Below, one piece after another: positions 30,799 to 39,458 of a stretch of DNA of 64,000 bases. Below the pieces are notes generated by a model. The model ran no database searches, was not told the origin of the DNA, and saw nothing but the letters and a program-made list of their open reading frames with translations. This DNA is from Denitrificimonas halotolerans (lineage in GTDB: Bacteria > Pseudomonadota > Gammaproteobacteria > Pseudomonadales > Pseudomonadaceae): the NCBI RefSeq assembly GCF_034259425.1, contig NZ_JAXIVU010000014.1, positions 3,499-67,498 on the forward strand, read 5' to 3'. The position numbers were made by a program, and so were the translations under genes. How positions within the stretch are numbered: the stretch's first letter is position 1; every line of letters begins with the position of its first letter.

Positions 30799-32220
30799 AT
30801 GAAGTCACCATTGCCACTTTTCGCTCAAGCCCCTGTTCTGGTGGTGGGTGATGTGATGCTGGATCGTTACTGGTATGGCAGCACCACACGTGTATCGCCA
30901 GAAGCGCCAGTACCTGTGGTGAAAGTTACACGTACAGAAGATCGCCCTGGTGGCGCAGCTAACGTAGCGTTGAATATTGCTGCTTTAGGTGCCCCTGTGC
31001 AGTTGATTGGTGTAACGGGTGCCGATGAAGCTGCAAATGCGCTCATTGAAAGTTTGCACTCGGTAGGTGTGCGTACGAACTTTTTGCGCAGCGTCGGTCA
31101 GCCTACCATTGTTAAACTGCGGGCCATGAGTCGTCAGCAGCAGTTATTACGGATGGATTTTGAAGAGTCTTTTAACATCAATGCAGAGGCTTTGTTAGCT
31201 GAGGTTGAAGCTGCACTTGATGGAGTTAAAGTGATGGTCTTGTCTGACTATGGCAAGGGCACCATTGGCAATCATCAAGCTTTATTAAAAGCAGCGCAGC
31301 AGCGTGGTATTGCCGTTTTAGCGGACCCTAAGGGTACGGACTTTTCTATTTACCGTGGAGCAACTTTGTTGACGCCGAATATGGCTGAGTTTGAAGCAGT
31401 GGCTGGGCCTTGTGCTGATGAGGCAGAGTTGATGCAGCGTGGCTCAGCTATGCTTAAAGAGTTGGAGTTGGGGGCTTTATTGATTACTCGTGGTGAACAG
31501 GGTATGACTTTGCTACGTAATGATATGGCTGCTTTACACTTGCCTGCACGCGCGCGCGAGGTGTTTGATGTCACTGGTGCTGGTGACACTGTTATTTCTA
31601 CTATGGCAGCGTCCCTTGCTGCAGGTGAAAGTTTGCCGCAGGCAATGACTTTGGCAAACTTGGCTGCAGGTATTGTGGTCGGCAAGTTGGGCACTGCAAC
31701 CATTAGTGCGCCTGAGTTGCGTCGAGCTTTACAGCGTGAGGAAGGTGCTGAGCGCGGTGTGCTCAGTTTACAGCAGTTGCAAGCAGCGGTAGAAGATGCG
31801 CGTGCGCAAGGTGAGCGGGTTGTCTTTACTAATGGTTGCTTTGATATTTTGCACGCAGGACATGTCAGTTATTTAGAGCAGGCTCGTGATCAAGGGGATC
31901 GTTTGATTGTAGCGGTTAACGGTGATGCCTCAGTCACTCGTTTGAAAGGCTCAGGCCGTCCGATTAATTCGGTGGATCGCCGCATGGCTGTGTTGGCCGG
32001 TTTGGGTGCAGTGGACTGGGTGGTGAGTTTTTCTGAAGATACACCTGAGAACCTAATCAGTTTGCTCAAGCCTGATATTTTGGTCAAAGGTGGCGACTAT
32101 GGTGTCGATGAGGTGGTTGGCGCTGAGTTGGTTTACGCCTATGGTGGCGAAGTGCGGGTACTGGGTTTAGTGGATAACAGCTCAACCACCGCAATTGTAG
32201 AGAAAATTCGTAACGAGTAA
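30799..32220 (+). CDS. hldE: Bifunctional heptose-7-phosphate kinase/heptose-1-phosphate adenylyltransferase
   Basis: A 473-residue two-domain enzyme making ADP-heptose for LPS core. The N-terminal ribokinase-type domain has RPGGAANVALN near residue 50 and the catalytic FDVTGAGDTV near 258. The C-terminal nucleotidyltransferase domain starts near 340 with VVFTNGCFDILHAGHVSYLEQA, whose HAGH is the HxGH motif. ATG 30799 matches the P. aeruginosa N-terminus; a TTG at 30787 is not needed. The block hldE, aldo-keto reductase, FAD oxidoreductase, waaA agrees with P. aeruginosa, except that msbA is not upstream here. Confidence 0.96.
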   Translation: MKSPLPLFAQAPVLVVGDVMLDRYWYGSTTRVSPEAPVPVVKVTRTEDRPGGAANVALNIAALGAPVQLIGVTGADEAANALIESLHSVGVRTNFLRSVGQPTIVKLRAMSRQQQLLRMDFEESFNINAEALLAEVEAALDGVKVMVLSDYGKGTIGNHQALLKAAQQRGIAVLADPKGTDFSIYRGATLLTPNMAEFEAVAGPCADEAELMQRGSAMLKELELGALLITRGEQGMTLLRNDMAALHLPARAREVFDVTGAGDTVISTMAASLAAGESLPQAMTLANLAAGIVVGKLGTATISAPELRRALQREEGAERGVLSLQQLQAAVEDARAQGERVVFTNGCFDILHAGHVSYLEQARDQGDRLIVAVNGDASVTRLKGSGRPINSVDRRMAVLAGLGAVDWVVSFSEDTPENLISLLKPDILVKGGDYGVDEVVGAELVYAYGGEVRVLGLVDNSSTTAIVEKIRNE

Positions 32221-32226
32221 TAACCT

Positions 32227-32260
32227 ACTGGACCTGACTCGAAAACAGAGTAGGTCCAGT
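32227..32260. terminator. Terminator between convergent hldE and aldo-keto reductase genes
   Basis: ACTGGACCT (32227-32235) pairs perfectly with AGGTCCAGT (32252-32260), a 9-bp stem with a 16-base loop. A T-containing stretch follows on the plus strand. Suitable for both directions. Confidence 0.65.
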
Positions 32261-32265
32261 GTGCT

Positions 32266-33072
32266 TTAGTTGTGTTTGGCTAGAATGTGTGCCACACACT
32301 CTGCGTTACTTTGCAGATGTTTAGGGTTGATGGTGCCTACAATGGCGCTGCCAGTAGCAGGGTGCTCAAAAATCATGGCAAAGCTGGCTTGAACAGGGTC
32401 AACTCCTTGGGCTAAACAAATGTGACCGCTGGCGAGGGCTTTTTTAATCAAAATGCCCTTGTTGTGTTGGGCTGCATAATCTAGAACCGGTTGTTCGTCA
32501 CGCTCATTAAGGTTGTAGGTCACCATAGCGCAATCGCCTTTTTCTAAGGCTAAAATCCCACCTTCGGTTGTTTTACCCGAGAACCCATAACCACCAATTT
32601 TCCCTTCTTGTTTAAGTGCAGCCAAGGTGGCGTAAACCTCCTCTTGTTGCAGAATAGCAACATCGTCGCCATTGGAGTGCACCAGTACCAGCTCAATATG
32701 GTCTGTGCGTAACCGTTGTAAACTGCGCTCGACTGAGAAGCGGGTATGAGCAGCAGAAAAATTAAAGTGTGATTGACCCGCATTAAATTCTTCGCCGACC
32801 TTGCTGACGATGATCCAGTCTTGCCGCTGTCCTTGCAGTAGGTAGCCTAAGCGCTCTTCACTTAAACCGTAAGCTGGGGCTGTATCCAATAGGTTAATAC
32901 CTAAGTCGCGCGCTTGGTTAAGTAAACTGAGGGCTTGTTGATCATCGGGAATAGTAAACCCATTAGGGTATTTGACACCTTGATCACGGCCCAGTTTAAC
33001 GGTCCCTAAACCTAAGGGGGAAACGGTCAGGCCCGTACTGCCAAGTGGTCGATGAAAGTCATGAAGGGTCAT
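32266..33072 (-). CDS. Aldo/keto reductase
   Basis: A 268-residue NADPH-dependent oxidoreductase of the aldo/keto reductase superfamily. It begins MTLHDFHRPLGSTGLTVSPLG, and has LDTAPAYGLSEERLG with the catalytic Asp and Tyr near residues 65-75, the Lys in WIIVSKVG near residue 88 and the His in LVLVHSNGD near 130. The substrate is unknown. The start at 33072 is chosen by homology to the family; it overlaps the 3' end of the FAD oxidoreductase gene by 14 bases. The open frame to 33159 lies wholly inside that gene. The same pair is adjacent in P. aeruginosa. Confidence 0.9.
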   Translation of the reverse strand: MTLHDFHRPLGSTGLTVSPLGLGTVKLGRDQGVKYPNGFTIPDDQQALSLLNQARDLGINLLDTAPAYGLSEERLGYLLQGQRQDWIIVSKVGEEFNAGQSHFNFSAAHTRFSVERSLQRLRTDHIELVLVHSNGDDVAILQQEEVYATLAALKQEGKIGGYGFSGKTTEGGILALEKGDCAMVTYNLNERDEQPVLDYAAQHNKGILIKKALASGHICLAQGVDPVQASFAMIFEHPATGSAIVGTINPKHLQSNAECVAHILAKHN

Positions 33073-34243
33073 TAAAGAGAGTCTCCCAAACAGGTGATGC
33101 GATCCTAGGACGGGGTAAGTCTGGATAGTTTTGTGTTGCGCTTGGCTGTATATGGTCACGAGCCAATAATTTAAGAACGCGATCTGTAAAGTCAGGCGCT
33201 AAAGCCAACTTAGTGGGCCAACCGATTAAGAGTTTGCCTTGCTCAGTTACAAAGGCGTTGTCGGGACGTGCCAGTCCGGATTGTACAGGCTCAGCACGGT
33301 CAACGCGCAATGTAGCCCATTGCGTATTGCGGTGTTCAACCCAAGGCAGCAATTGAGCCATTTCGGCCTGGGCAGCTTTGATTTGTTCGGTTTCTGAGCG
33401 TGCGACGCCATCGGCTTCAGCTAGATTACCACCTAAGTACCAAGCCCATTGGCCATCCGCCGTGGGGTGGGTCGTGACGGTAACACGGGGTTTACTGCCT
33501 CCGCCTAGACAGTGAGCATATAAAGGTAGCAATGCAGGACCTTTGGCGACGACCATGTGCAGTGGGCGCAACTGTTGTTCGGGCTGCGTTAAGTCAAAGG
33601 CCTTTAGTAGGTCCTGATTACCACGCCCAGCACAGCACACAACGCGTTGTGCATTAATACTGTAAGCATCCGCTTGCACCCCAAGCAATTGTCCGTCTTG
33701 ATAGCGTGGTGTGATTTTTTGGGCATGCAGTAAGCTGTCATCAGCCAGTTTGGCGAGGCGTTCAATGAGGTTGGGTACGTCCAGTACCAGTTCAGCTAAA
33801 CGGTAGACGCGGCCTTTAAAGTCTTTATGTTGCAGCGCTGGTGGTAGGTCTTGACCTTTCACTTGGTCCACGCGACCGCGCATGGCTTTGCTGGCAAAGA
33901 AACTGGTTAAGTTGCCAGCAATGGAGCCTGGTGACCACAAATAGTGAGCGTCAGACAAGACTCGAACGCCAGTTAAATCAACTTCGCCTGCGCCGGCCAA
34001 CGCTTGACGCCAACGTTTGGGCATGTCAGCAATGGCTTCTGAAGAGCCTGTAAGTGCACCATGTAGCGCATATTTGGCACCGCCATGAATAATTCCTTGA
34101 GATTTTACTGACTGACCGCCGCCTAGGGTGTTGTGTTCAATTAAGAGTGTATTAAAGCCGCGCTGGCGCAATTGAGCATTGAGCCACAGCCCAGCAATAC
34201 CTCCGCCAATAATGGCAATATCTGTGTTTAAGGTGAGTGACAT
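33059..34243 (-). CDS. FAD-dependent oxidoreductase (DAO family)
   Basis: A 394-residue flavoprotein. The dinucleotide-binding motif IAIIGGGIAGLWLN stands at residues 9-22, and GGGQSVKSQGIIHGGAKYAL follows near 46, typical of the glycerol-3-phosphate dehydrogenase/D-amino-acid oxidase fold. WYLGGNLAEADG near residue 282 may contact the flavin. The substrate is unknown. ATG 34243 is chosen because GAGAGG lies upstream; ATG/GTG at 34258 is also in frame. Translationally coupled with the aldo/keto reductase gene. Divergent from waaA with 78 bases between. Confidence 0.88.
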   Translation of the reverse strand: MSLTLNTDIAIIGGGIAGLWLNAQLRQRGFNTLLIEHNTLGGGQSVKSQGIIHGGAKYALHGALTGSSEAIADMPKRWRQALAGAGEVDLTGVRVLSDAHYLWSPGSIAGNLTSFFASKAMRGRVDQVKGQDLPPALQHKDFKGRVYRLAELVLDVPNLIERLAKLADDSLLHAQKITPRYQDGQLLGVQADAYSINAQRVVCCAGRGNQDLLKAFDLTQPEQQLRPLHMVVAKGPALLPLYAHCLGGGSKPRVTVTTHPTADGQWAWYLGGNLAEADGVARSETEQIKAAQAEMAQLLPWVEHRNTQWATLRVDRAEPVQSGLARPDNAFVTEQGKLLIGWPTKLALAPDFTDRVLKLLARDHIQPSATQNYPDLPRPRIASPVWETLFNDPS

Positions 34244-34321
34244 AGCAGCCTCTCGCAAAAAATAAGTAAGCAGTATAACTGAGCGCAGTATTATCGCCGC
34301 GCCTTTGCTAAACTTTGCCCT

Positions 34322-35599
34322 ATGAATAGAACTTTATACACTGTGTTGCTGTACTTAGGTGTGCCGCTCATTTTTATCCGTTTATGGTTGCGTTCGCGTA
34401 AGGCATCGGCTTATGGGCAACGGATAAATGAACGCTTTGCTTTGAACTTGCCTGAACTTCAACAAGGCGGTATTTGGCTGCATGCGGTATCTGTGGGCGA
34501 AAGCATTGCTGCTGCGCCTGTGATCAAAGCTTTACAGCAGCAGTATCCAGATTTGCCTATCACTGTAACGTGCATGACCCCAACAGGTTCTGAGCGTATT
34601 CAAAGTCTGTTTGGTGATAGCGTACAGCATTGTTATTTACCTTACGATTTACCTTGTGCTTCAAAACGATTTTTTCAGCGCTTACGGCCGCGTTTAGGTA
34701 TCGTTATGGAAACAGAGCTGTGGCCCAATCATATTCATCAGTGCGCGCAATTCAACATTCCAGTGCTATTGGCCAATGGACGCTTGTCTGAACGCTCCGC
34801 GCGGGGGTATGGACGTTTTCCTAAATTAGTGGCGCCTATGTTGGCGCAGCTCAGTGGGTTAGCAGTGCAAACCGAAGTAGAAGCTCAACGTTTTATTGAG
34901 TTAGGGGCACGTCCAACAGCTGTGAGTGTGACAGGCTCGATTAAATATGATTTGCAGGTCAGTGCCGAGCTTCCAGCGCAGGCGCGGACGTTACGTGAAC
35001 AATGGCATGCCAGTGCGCGTCCAGTATGGATTGCAGCCAGCACTCATGAAGGTGAGGATGCTGTGGTATTAGCCGCTCATCAACAATTATTGCAGCAGTT
35101 TCCCAATGCTTTATTGATTTTGGTGCCTCGTCATCCAGAACGTTTTAGTTCAGTGTATGCTTTGTGTATGGAGCAAGGCATGTCAGTGCAGCGCCGCTCT
35201 ACGCATGCTCCTGTGCATACTGAACATCAAGTCCTCTTAGGCGATACTATGGGTGAGTTGATGTTTTTATATGCTTTGGCTGATGTGGCGTTGGTCGGTG
35301 GCAGTTTAATTGAGCATGGCGGGCATAATATGTTGGAGCCTGTAGCGTTAGCTAAACCGACTTTAACTGGGCCGCATTATTTTAATTTTTTAGACATTGC
35401 GCGTCAGCTCAGTGAAGCGGGTGGCTTGCAGGAAGTGGCGGATGCGTCAGAATTAACCGATGCCGTTGCCCAATTATGGAGCCATCCTGCGCAGGCAGAA
35501 CGGATGTGCCAAGCGGGACAGCAGGTCTTGTCCCGTAATCAAGGTGCTTTACAGCGCTTGCTGGATATGATTGAGAAACAACTCGAAATCAAGTTTTAG
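34322..35599 (+). CDS. waaA: 3-deoxy-D-manno-octulosonic acid (Kdo) transferase
   Basis: A 425-residue inner-membrane-anchored GT-B glycosyltransferase that adds Kdo to the lipid A precursor. It has an N-terminal anchor helix (TLYTVLLYLGVPLIFIRLW, near 4-22), the donor-independent motif IWLHAVSVGE with its conserved Glu near residue 60, METELWPN near 129 and the C-terminal HGGHNMLEPVALAKP near 335. Length is normal. It stands alone on the plus strand and is followed by leuA after a 190-base gap. Confidence 0.96.
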   Translation: MNRTLYTVLLYLGVPLIFIRLWLRSRKASAYGQRINERFALNLPELQQGGIWLHAVSVGESIAAAPVIKALQQQYPDLPITVTCMTPTGSERIQSLFGDSVQHCYLPYDLPCASKRFFQRLRPRLGIVMETELWPNHIHQCAQFNIPVLLANGRLSERSARGYGRFPKLVAPMLAQLSGLAVQTEVEAQRFIELGARPTAVSVTGSIKYDLQVSAELPAQARTLREQWHASARPVWIAASTHEGEDAVVLAAHQQLLQQFPNALLILVPRHPERFSSVYALCMEQGMSVQRRSTHAPVHTEHQVLLGDTMGELMFLYALADVALVGGSLIEHGGHNMLEPVALAKPTLTGPHYFNFLDIARQLSEAGGLQEVADASELTDAVAQLWSHPAQAERMCQAGQQVLSRNQGALQRLLDMIEKQLEIKF

Positions 35600-35701
35600 A
35601 TGGATTGTGTATGCGAGCTGTAGTGCAAGATTGAGTACTGTGCTACGAATGGCTGCTAGACCGGAGTTGTGCTCAGTATTAATCTGTACTCCATCTAGAT
35701 T

Positions 35702-35744
35702 TATAATAATGTTTTTGCGCAGCTGTGTGAGCGGCAGCAAAAAC
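35702..35744 (+). promoter_or_regulatory. leuA promoter-like -10 and leader hairpin
   Basis: TATAAT at 35702-35707 is a good -10 candidate, with TTAATC 17 bases before it as a weak -35. Immediately downstream GTTTTTGC (35711-35718) pairs with GCAAAAAC (35737-35744), a perfect 8-bp stem in the leader. No leucine-rich leader peptide is evident. An additional interrupted stem (CTAG-GGAGT with ACTCC-CTAG, 35656-35698) lies before the -10. Confidence 0.45.
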
Positions 35745-35790
35745 CAGAGTTTGACTGCCCTTAACCTTGCGGCAGCTTCAGGAGAAAACA

Positions 35791-37341
35791 ATGAGCAGCA
35801 GTGACCGCGTTATTATTTTTGATACCACCTTGCGCGACGGTGAGCAAAGCCCTGGCGCTTCAATGACCAAAGAAGAAAAACTTCGCATTGCTAAAGCCCT
35901 TGAGCGGATGCGTGTAGATGTGATTGAAGCGGGTTTTGCCATTGCTAGCCCTGGGGACTTTGATGCTGTTAAAACCATTGCTGACACCATCCAAGACAGT
36001 ACAATCTGTAGCTTAGCCCGTGCTTTAGACGGCGATATTGAGCGTGCAGGTGAAGCTTTAGCCGGTGCTAATTCAGGACGTATTCACACATTTATTGCGA
36101 CCAGTCCCATTCATATGCAGCACAAACTGCGTATGGAGCCAGAGCAAGTGATTGAGCAAGCGGTGCGTGCAGTGAAGAAAGCGCGCAGTTTATGCGGTGA
36201 TGTTGAGTTTTCTTGTGAAGACGCCGGTCGTTCAGAGATTGATTTTTTATGCCGCATTGTTGAAGCAGCCATTGATGCTGGCGCGCGTACCATTAATATT
36301 CCAGACACTGTCGGGTACGCCATTCCTCATGAGTACGCTCATTTAATCAGCCAGTTGATTAACCGTGTGCCGAACGCAGATAAAGCAATTTTCTCAGTGC
36401 ACTGTCACAATGATTTAGGTTTGGCTGTGGCTAACTCTTTAGCGGCTGTCGTCGCTGGCGCCCGTCAGGTTGAGTGCACCATTAATGGTTTAGGTGAGCG
36501 TGCCGGTAATGCTGCTTTGGAAGAGATTGTGATGGCAATCAAAACCCGTCACGACCTGCTTGGGGTGCATACTAATATTGAGACACCGCATATTTTAAGT
36601 ACTTCACGTATGGTGTCTGGTATCACAGGTTTCCCTGTTCAGCCGAACAAGGCCATTGTGGGTGCTAACGCCTTTGCTCATGAATCAGGTATTCACCAAG
36701 ATGGTGTACTCAAACACCGTGAAACCTATGAAATTATGGCCGCTGAAGATGTGGGCTGGAATACCAATAAAATGGTTTTAGGGAAGCACTCAGGCCGTAA
36801 TGCTTTCCGCAGTCGCTTAGTGGACTTAGGTATTGACTTAGGTACCGATGAAGAGTTTAAAGCTGCATTTGCGCGCTTTAAAGATTTGGCGGATAAGAAG
36901 CATGAAATCTTTGATGAGGACTTACAGTCGCTGGTGACTGAAACCTTAACGGAAGAGGCTGCTGAACATTACAAACTGATCAGCTTAGATGTGAGCAGTA
37001 AAACAGGTGCCGTGCCGCACGCACATTTAGTATTGAGCATTGATGGCGAAGAAGTAGCGAGCGATGACCAAGGCTCGGGGCCTGTGGATGCAGCCTTTAA
37101 AGCCATTGAAAAAGTGGCACAATCTGGTGCAACTTTGCAGCTGTATTCTGTGAATGCGATTACTCAAGGTACGGACTCACAGGGTGAAGTGACAGTGCGT
37201 TTGGAACTGGGCGGACGCATTGTGAATGGTAATGGCGCCGATACAGATATCGTGATTGCTTCGGCAAAAGCTTATCTTAATGCTTTGAATTTAATGTATT
37301 TGGGTACTAAGCGGGCGCACCCACAAGTGGACGGTGTGTAA
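35791..37341 (+). CDS. leuA: 2-isopropylmalate synthase
   Basis: A 516-residue enzyme, the first committed step of leucine synthesis. The N-terminal TIM barrel has FDTTLRDGEQSPGASM at residues 8-23, the metal motif HCHNDLGLA near 202 and GLGERAGNAALEE near 230. The C-terminal LeuA dimer domain (about 390-516) binds leucine for feedback inhibition. GGAG lies 7 bases before ATG 35791. This is the E. coli-like LeuA1 type. holD-like and rimI genes follow after only 8 bases, which may place them in the same transcript. Confidence 0.95.
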   Translation: MSSSDRVIIFDTTLRDGEQSPGASMTKEEKLRIAKALERMRVDVIEAGFAIASPGDFDAVKTIADTIQDSTICSLARALDGDIERAGEALAGANSGRIHTFIATSPIHMQHKLRMEPEQVIEQAVRAVKKARSLCGDVEFSCEDAGRSEIDFLCRIVEAAIDAGARTINIPDTVGYAIPHEYAHLISQLINRVPNADKAIFSVHCHNDLGLAVANSLAAVVAGARQVECTINGLGERAGNAALEEIVMAIKTRHDLLGVHTNIETPHILSTSRMVSGITGFPVQPNKAIVGANAFAHESGIHQDGVLKHRETYEIMAAEDVGWNTNKMVLGKHSGRNAFRSRLVDLGIDLGTDEEFKAAFARFKDLADKKHEIFDEDLQSLVTETLTEEAAEHYKLISLDVSSKTGAVPHAHLVLSIDGEEVASDDQGSGPVDAAFKAIEKVAQSGATLQLYSVNAITQGTDSQGEVTVRLELGGRIVNGNGADTDIVIASAKAYLNALNLMYLGTKRAHPQVDGV

Positions 37342-37349
37342 TTTAAATT

Positions 37350-38228
37350 ATGAATAAGCAAGAGGTACGCCGCCAAGCGATGCTGCAGGCGATGCAGGTC
37401 GATGTGTGGCTGCCTCGCCAACAGTTGGTGCATGCCGCTGCTTCTCGTGAGTATTTACTTGAGTGGCAAGCTGAGGCTGAATTTGCTGTTGAGCTTGCCG
37501 AACCCGTATCTGAGGCTGTTGCTGCCTCGTCAGTACAACCGCTGACAGGCGGAGCAGCAGCGACGGTGCCTGCCGGTCGTACTGGCCAAGCTTACATGTC
37601 GGTGCGTGATAAGTTAGCCTCCTTGCAGGTGGGGCAAACGGCAAAGCCAACCATACCAACCAAGCCTGAAACGACGTCAGATACAGTTGAGCTTAAGCCG
37701 CCAACAGTGGCTAAACCGTTAGAGCCTATCCCACGTTTCACCTTGCAGCTCTTGCGTGTGAATAATTGTTTGGTTTTAGTCGATTTACCAACCGACCAAC
37801 CTTTTCAGAACCGTGATCCGGATTATCAATTGCTCAGAGATATGTTCCGCGCAGCGGGCCTAACAGATAAACCTCAGTTGATGCGTCAAGGGGCACCGAT
37901 TGTTTGGCCGATGTTGCAATCAGGGAGCTTAAAGTATGAGCAAAATGCTGCAGCTGCTCGGGTGTGTGTCCGTGATTTACTGAGTGTGGAATTGCAAGCC
38001 GAACCGGCTGCTTGTGTGTGGTTGGTTGGTGCACAATCTGTTCGTTTTGCAAGTGCTGAGGAAGACACACCGCTGTATGTCTTACAACCTTTTCTAGAGG
38101 GAGCTCAAGCCTGGAGCTTACCCAGTTTAGAGCAGGTCTTAGATCAGCCTTTATTGAAGCGAGATATTTGGCGAAGCATGTGTGAAGTGCGTGCTGTATG
38201 GCAGGGGCAAAGTGATGTTGAAAGTTGA
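37350..38228 (+). CDS. holD: Putative DNA polymerase III psi subunit (pseudomonad HolD type)
   Basis: A 292-residue protein. Its first 25 residues (RRQAMLQAMQVDVWLPRQQL) resemble the chi-binding N-terminal peptide of E. coli psi, which runs RRDWQLQQLGITQWSLRRP. A low-complexity linker (about 45-120, rich in Ala/Pro/Thr) follows, and the C-terminal part (LQLLRVNNCLVLVDLPTD on) would be the globular domain. Position just upstream of rimI, with a 14-base overlap, equals that of E. coli holD-rimI and of the P. aeruginosa gene shown to encode a much longer psi. Identity rests on this context plus the N-terminal match. Confidence 0.7.
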   Translation: MNKQEVRRQAMLQAMQVDVWLPRQQLVHAAASREYLLEWQAEAEFAVELAEPVSEAVAASSVQPLTGGAAATVPAGRTGQAYMSVRDKLASLQVGQTAKPTIPTKPETTSDTVELKPPTVAKPLEPIPRFTLQLLRVNNCLVLVDLPTDQPFQNRDPDYQLLRDMFRAAGLTDKPQLMRQGAPIVWPMLQSGSLKYEQNAAAARVCVRDLLSVELQAEPAACVWLVGAQSVRFASAEEDTPLYVLQPFLEGAQAWSLPSLEQVLDQPLLKRDIWRSMCEVRAVWQGQSDVES

Positions 38229-38679
38229 GTACCGGCCGATGCAGGCACAAGATTTAGATGCTGTATTGGCTCTTGAGAGCAAAGCTTTTTCTCATCCGTG
38301 GACAGCTAAACTCTATGCTGATGCTTTAACCAGTTATGACTGTTGGATGATGTATGTAGATGGTCAGCACGTAGGGCATGGCGTCATCAGTCAAGTTTTG
38401 GATGAGGCCCATTTGCTCAACATTGCTGTTGCCGTTGAACGGCAGGGGCAAGGCTTAGGTTTGCAGTTGTTAGAATATTTAATGGAGTGTGCAACGGCAC
38501 GTGGTTGTGTTGAATGCTTTTTAGAAGTGCGCGCTTCGAATCGCTCGGCTTATCGCCTATATGAGCGTTTTGGTTTCAATGAAATTGGACGCCGGCGTGA
38601 TTATTACCCTACTGCCGATGGACATGAAGATGCCTTGGTGATGGCTTGTACTTTATTTGCTGATGAGCGGTTACAGTAA
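38215..38679 (+). CDS. rimI: Ribosomal protein S18-alanine N-acetyltransferase
   Basis: A 154-residue GNAT acetyltransferase that acetylates the N-terminus of ribosomal protein S18. The acetyl-CoA loop appears as RQGQGLGLQLLEYLM near residues 78-92, and LEVRASNRSAYRLYERFGFNEIGRRRDYY closes the domain (the region near 103-131). SHPWT near 26 is typical of RimI. ATG 38215 fits the family length and overlaps the upstream gene. Followed by can after 76 bases. Confidence 0.93.
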   Translation: MLKVEYRPMQAQDLDAVLALESKAFSHPWTAKLYADALTSYDCWMMYVDGQHVGHGVISQVLDEAHLLNIAVAVERQGQGLGLQLLEYLMECATARGCVECFLEVRASNRSAYRLYERFGFNEIGRRRDYYPTADGHEDALVMACTLFADERLQ

Positions 38680-38755
38680 AAGTGTGACTGCGCAGGAGCT
38701 ATACCTGTCTCAGCCTAGATTAAGTTGGTCTGTAAGACGATAAACAGAGGAAACT

Positions 38756-39397
38756 ATGCCTGAATTACAAGAGCTGTTTGATAACAATGTGCGTTGGTCA
38801 GAGTCAATTAAAAAGGATGATCCAACCTTTTTTGAAAAATTGGCTAAACAGCAAGAACCAGAATATCTATGGATTGGTTGTTCAGATGCACGGGTTCCTG
38901 CTAATGAAATTGTAGGTATGTTACCTGGTGATTTATTTGTACACCGTAATGTAGGTAATGTGGTTTTACACACTGATTTGAACTGCTTGTCAGTCATTCA
39001 ATATGCAGTGGATATACTCAAGGTTAAGCATATCTTAGTTACCGGCCACTATGGTTGTGGAGGTGTCCGTGCGGCTATGCAAGACAAGCAAGTGGGATTG
39101 ACTGACGGTTGGATTCGCACTATTCGTGATTTGTACTACACCCACCGTGAAGAGCTGATGGAGTTACCCACAGAGGAGGAGCGTGTTGATCGCTTATGTG
39201 AGCTCAATGCCATTGCTCAGGTGGCTAACGTTAGTCATACCTCGATTGTGCAGAATGCTTGGCATCGGGGTCAAAAGCTATCGATTTACGGTTGTGTGTA
39301 TGGCATTAAAGATGGTTTATGGAAAAATCTAGATGTGACGATCAAAGGTATTGATCAAGTGCCAGAACAGTATCGCTTGCGCCCTTTAGGGCAGTAA
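38756..39397 (+). CDS. can: Beta-class carbonic anhydrase
   Basis: A 213-residue zinc enzyme interconverting CO2 and bicarbonate. Ligands are visible: Cys and Asp in WIGCSDARVPANEI (near 40-53), and His and Cys in VTGHYGCGGVRAA (near 96-108). The length and sequence fit the proteobacterial Can/CynT type. GAGGAAA precedes the ATG. It sits after rimI as in P. aeruginosa and has its own terminator. Confidence 0.96.
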   Translation: MPELQELFDNNVRWSESIKKDDPTFFEKLAKQQEPEYLWIGCSDARVPANEIVGMLPGDLFVHRNVGNVVLHTDLNCLSVIQYAVDILKVKHILVTGHYGCGGVRAAMQDKQVGLTDGWIRTIRDLYYTHREELMELPTEEERVDRLCELNAIAQVANVSHTSIVQNAWHRGQKLSIYGCVYGIKDGLWKNLDVTIKGIDQVPEQYRLRPLGQ

Positions 39398-39408
39398 TGC
39401 GGTTCAAT

Positions 39409-39438
39409 AAAAAACGCCATCATTTGATGGCGTTTTTT
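39409..39438 (+). terminator. Bidirectional rho-independent terminator after can
   Basis: AAAAAACGCCATCA pairs with TGATGGCGTTTTTT around a two-base centre (probably 4-base loop in practice). T-runs are present on both strands, so it serves can and the convergent pdxA. Confidence 0.93.
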
Positions 39439-39458
39439 ATGAGCTAAGGTTTTATAAC

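Noticed and set aside
33072..33159. Longer N-terminus of the aldo/keto reductase
   Set aside because: The extension lies within the upstream oxidoreductase gene and does not resemble the family; ATG 33072 fits.
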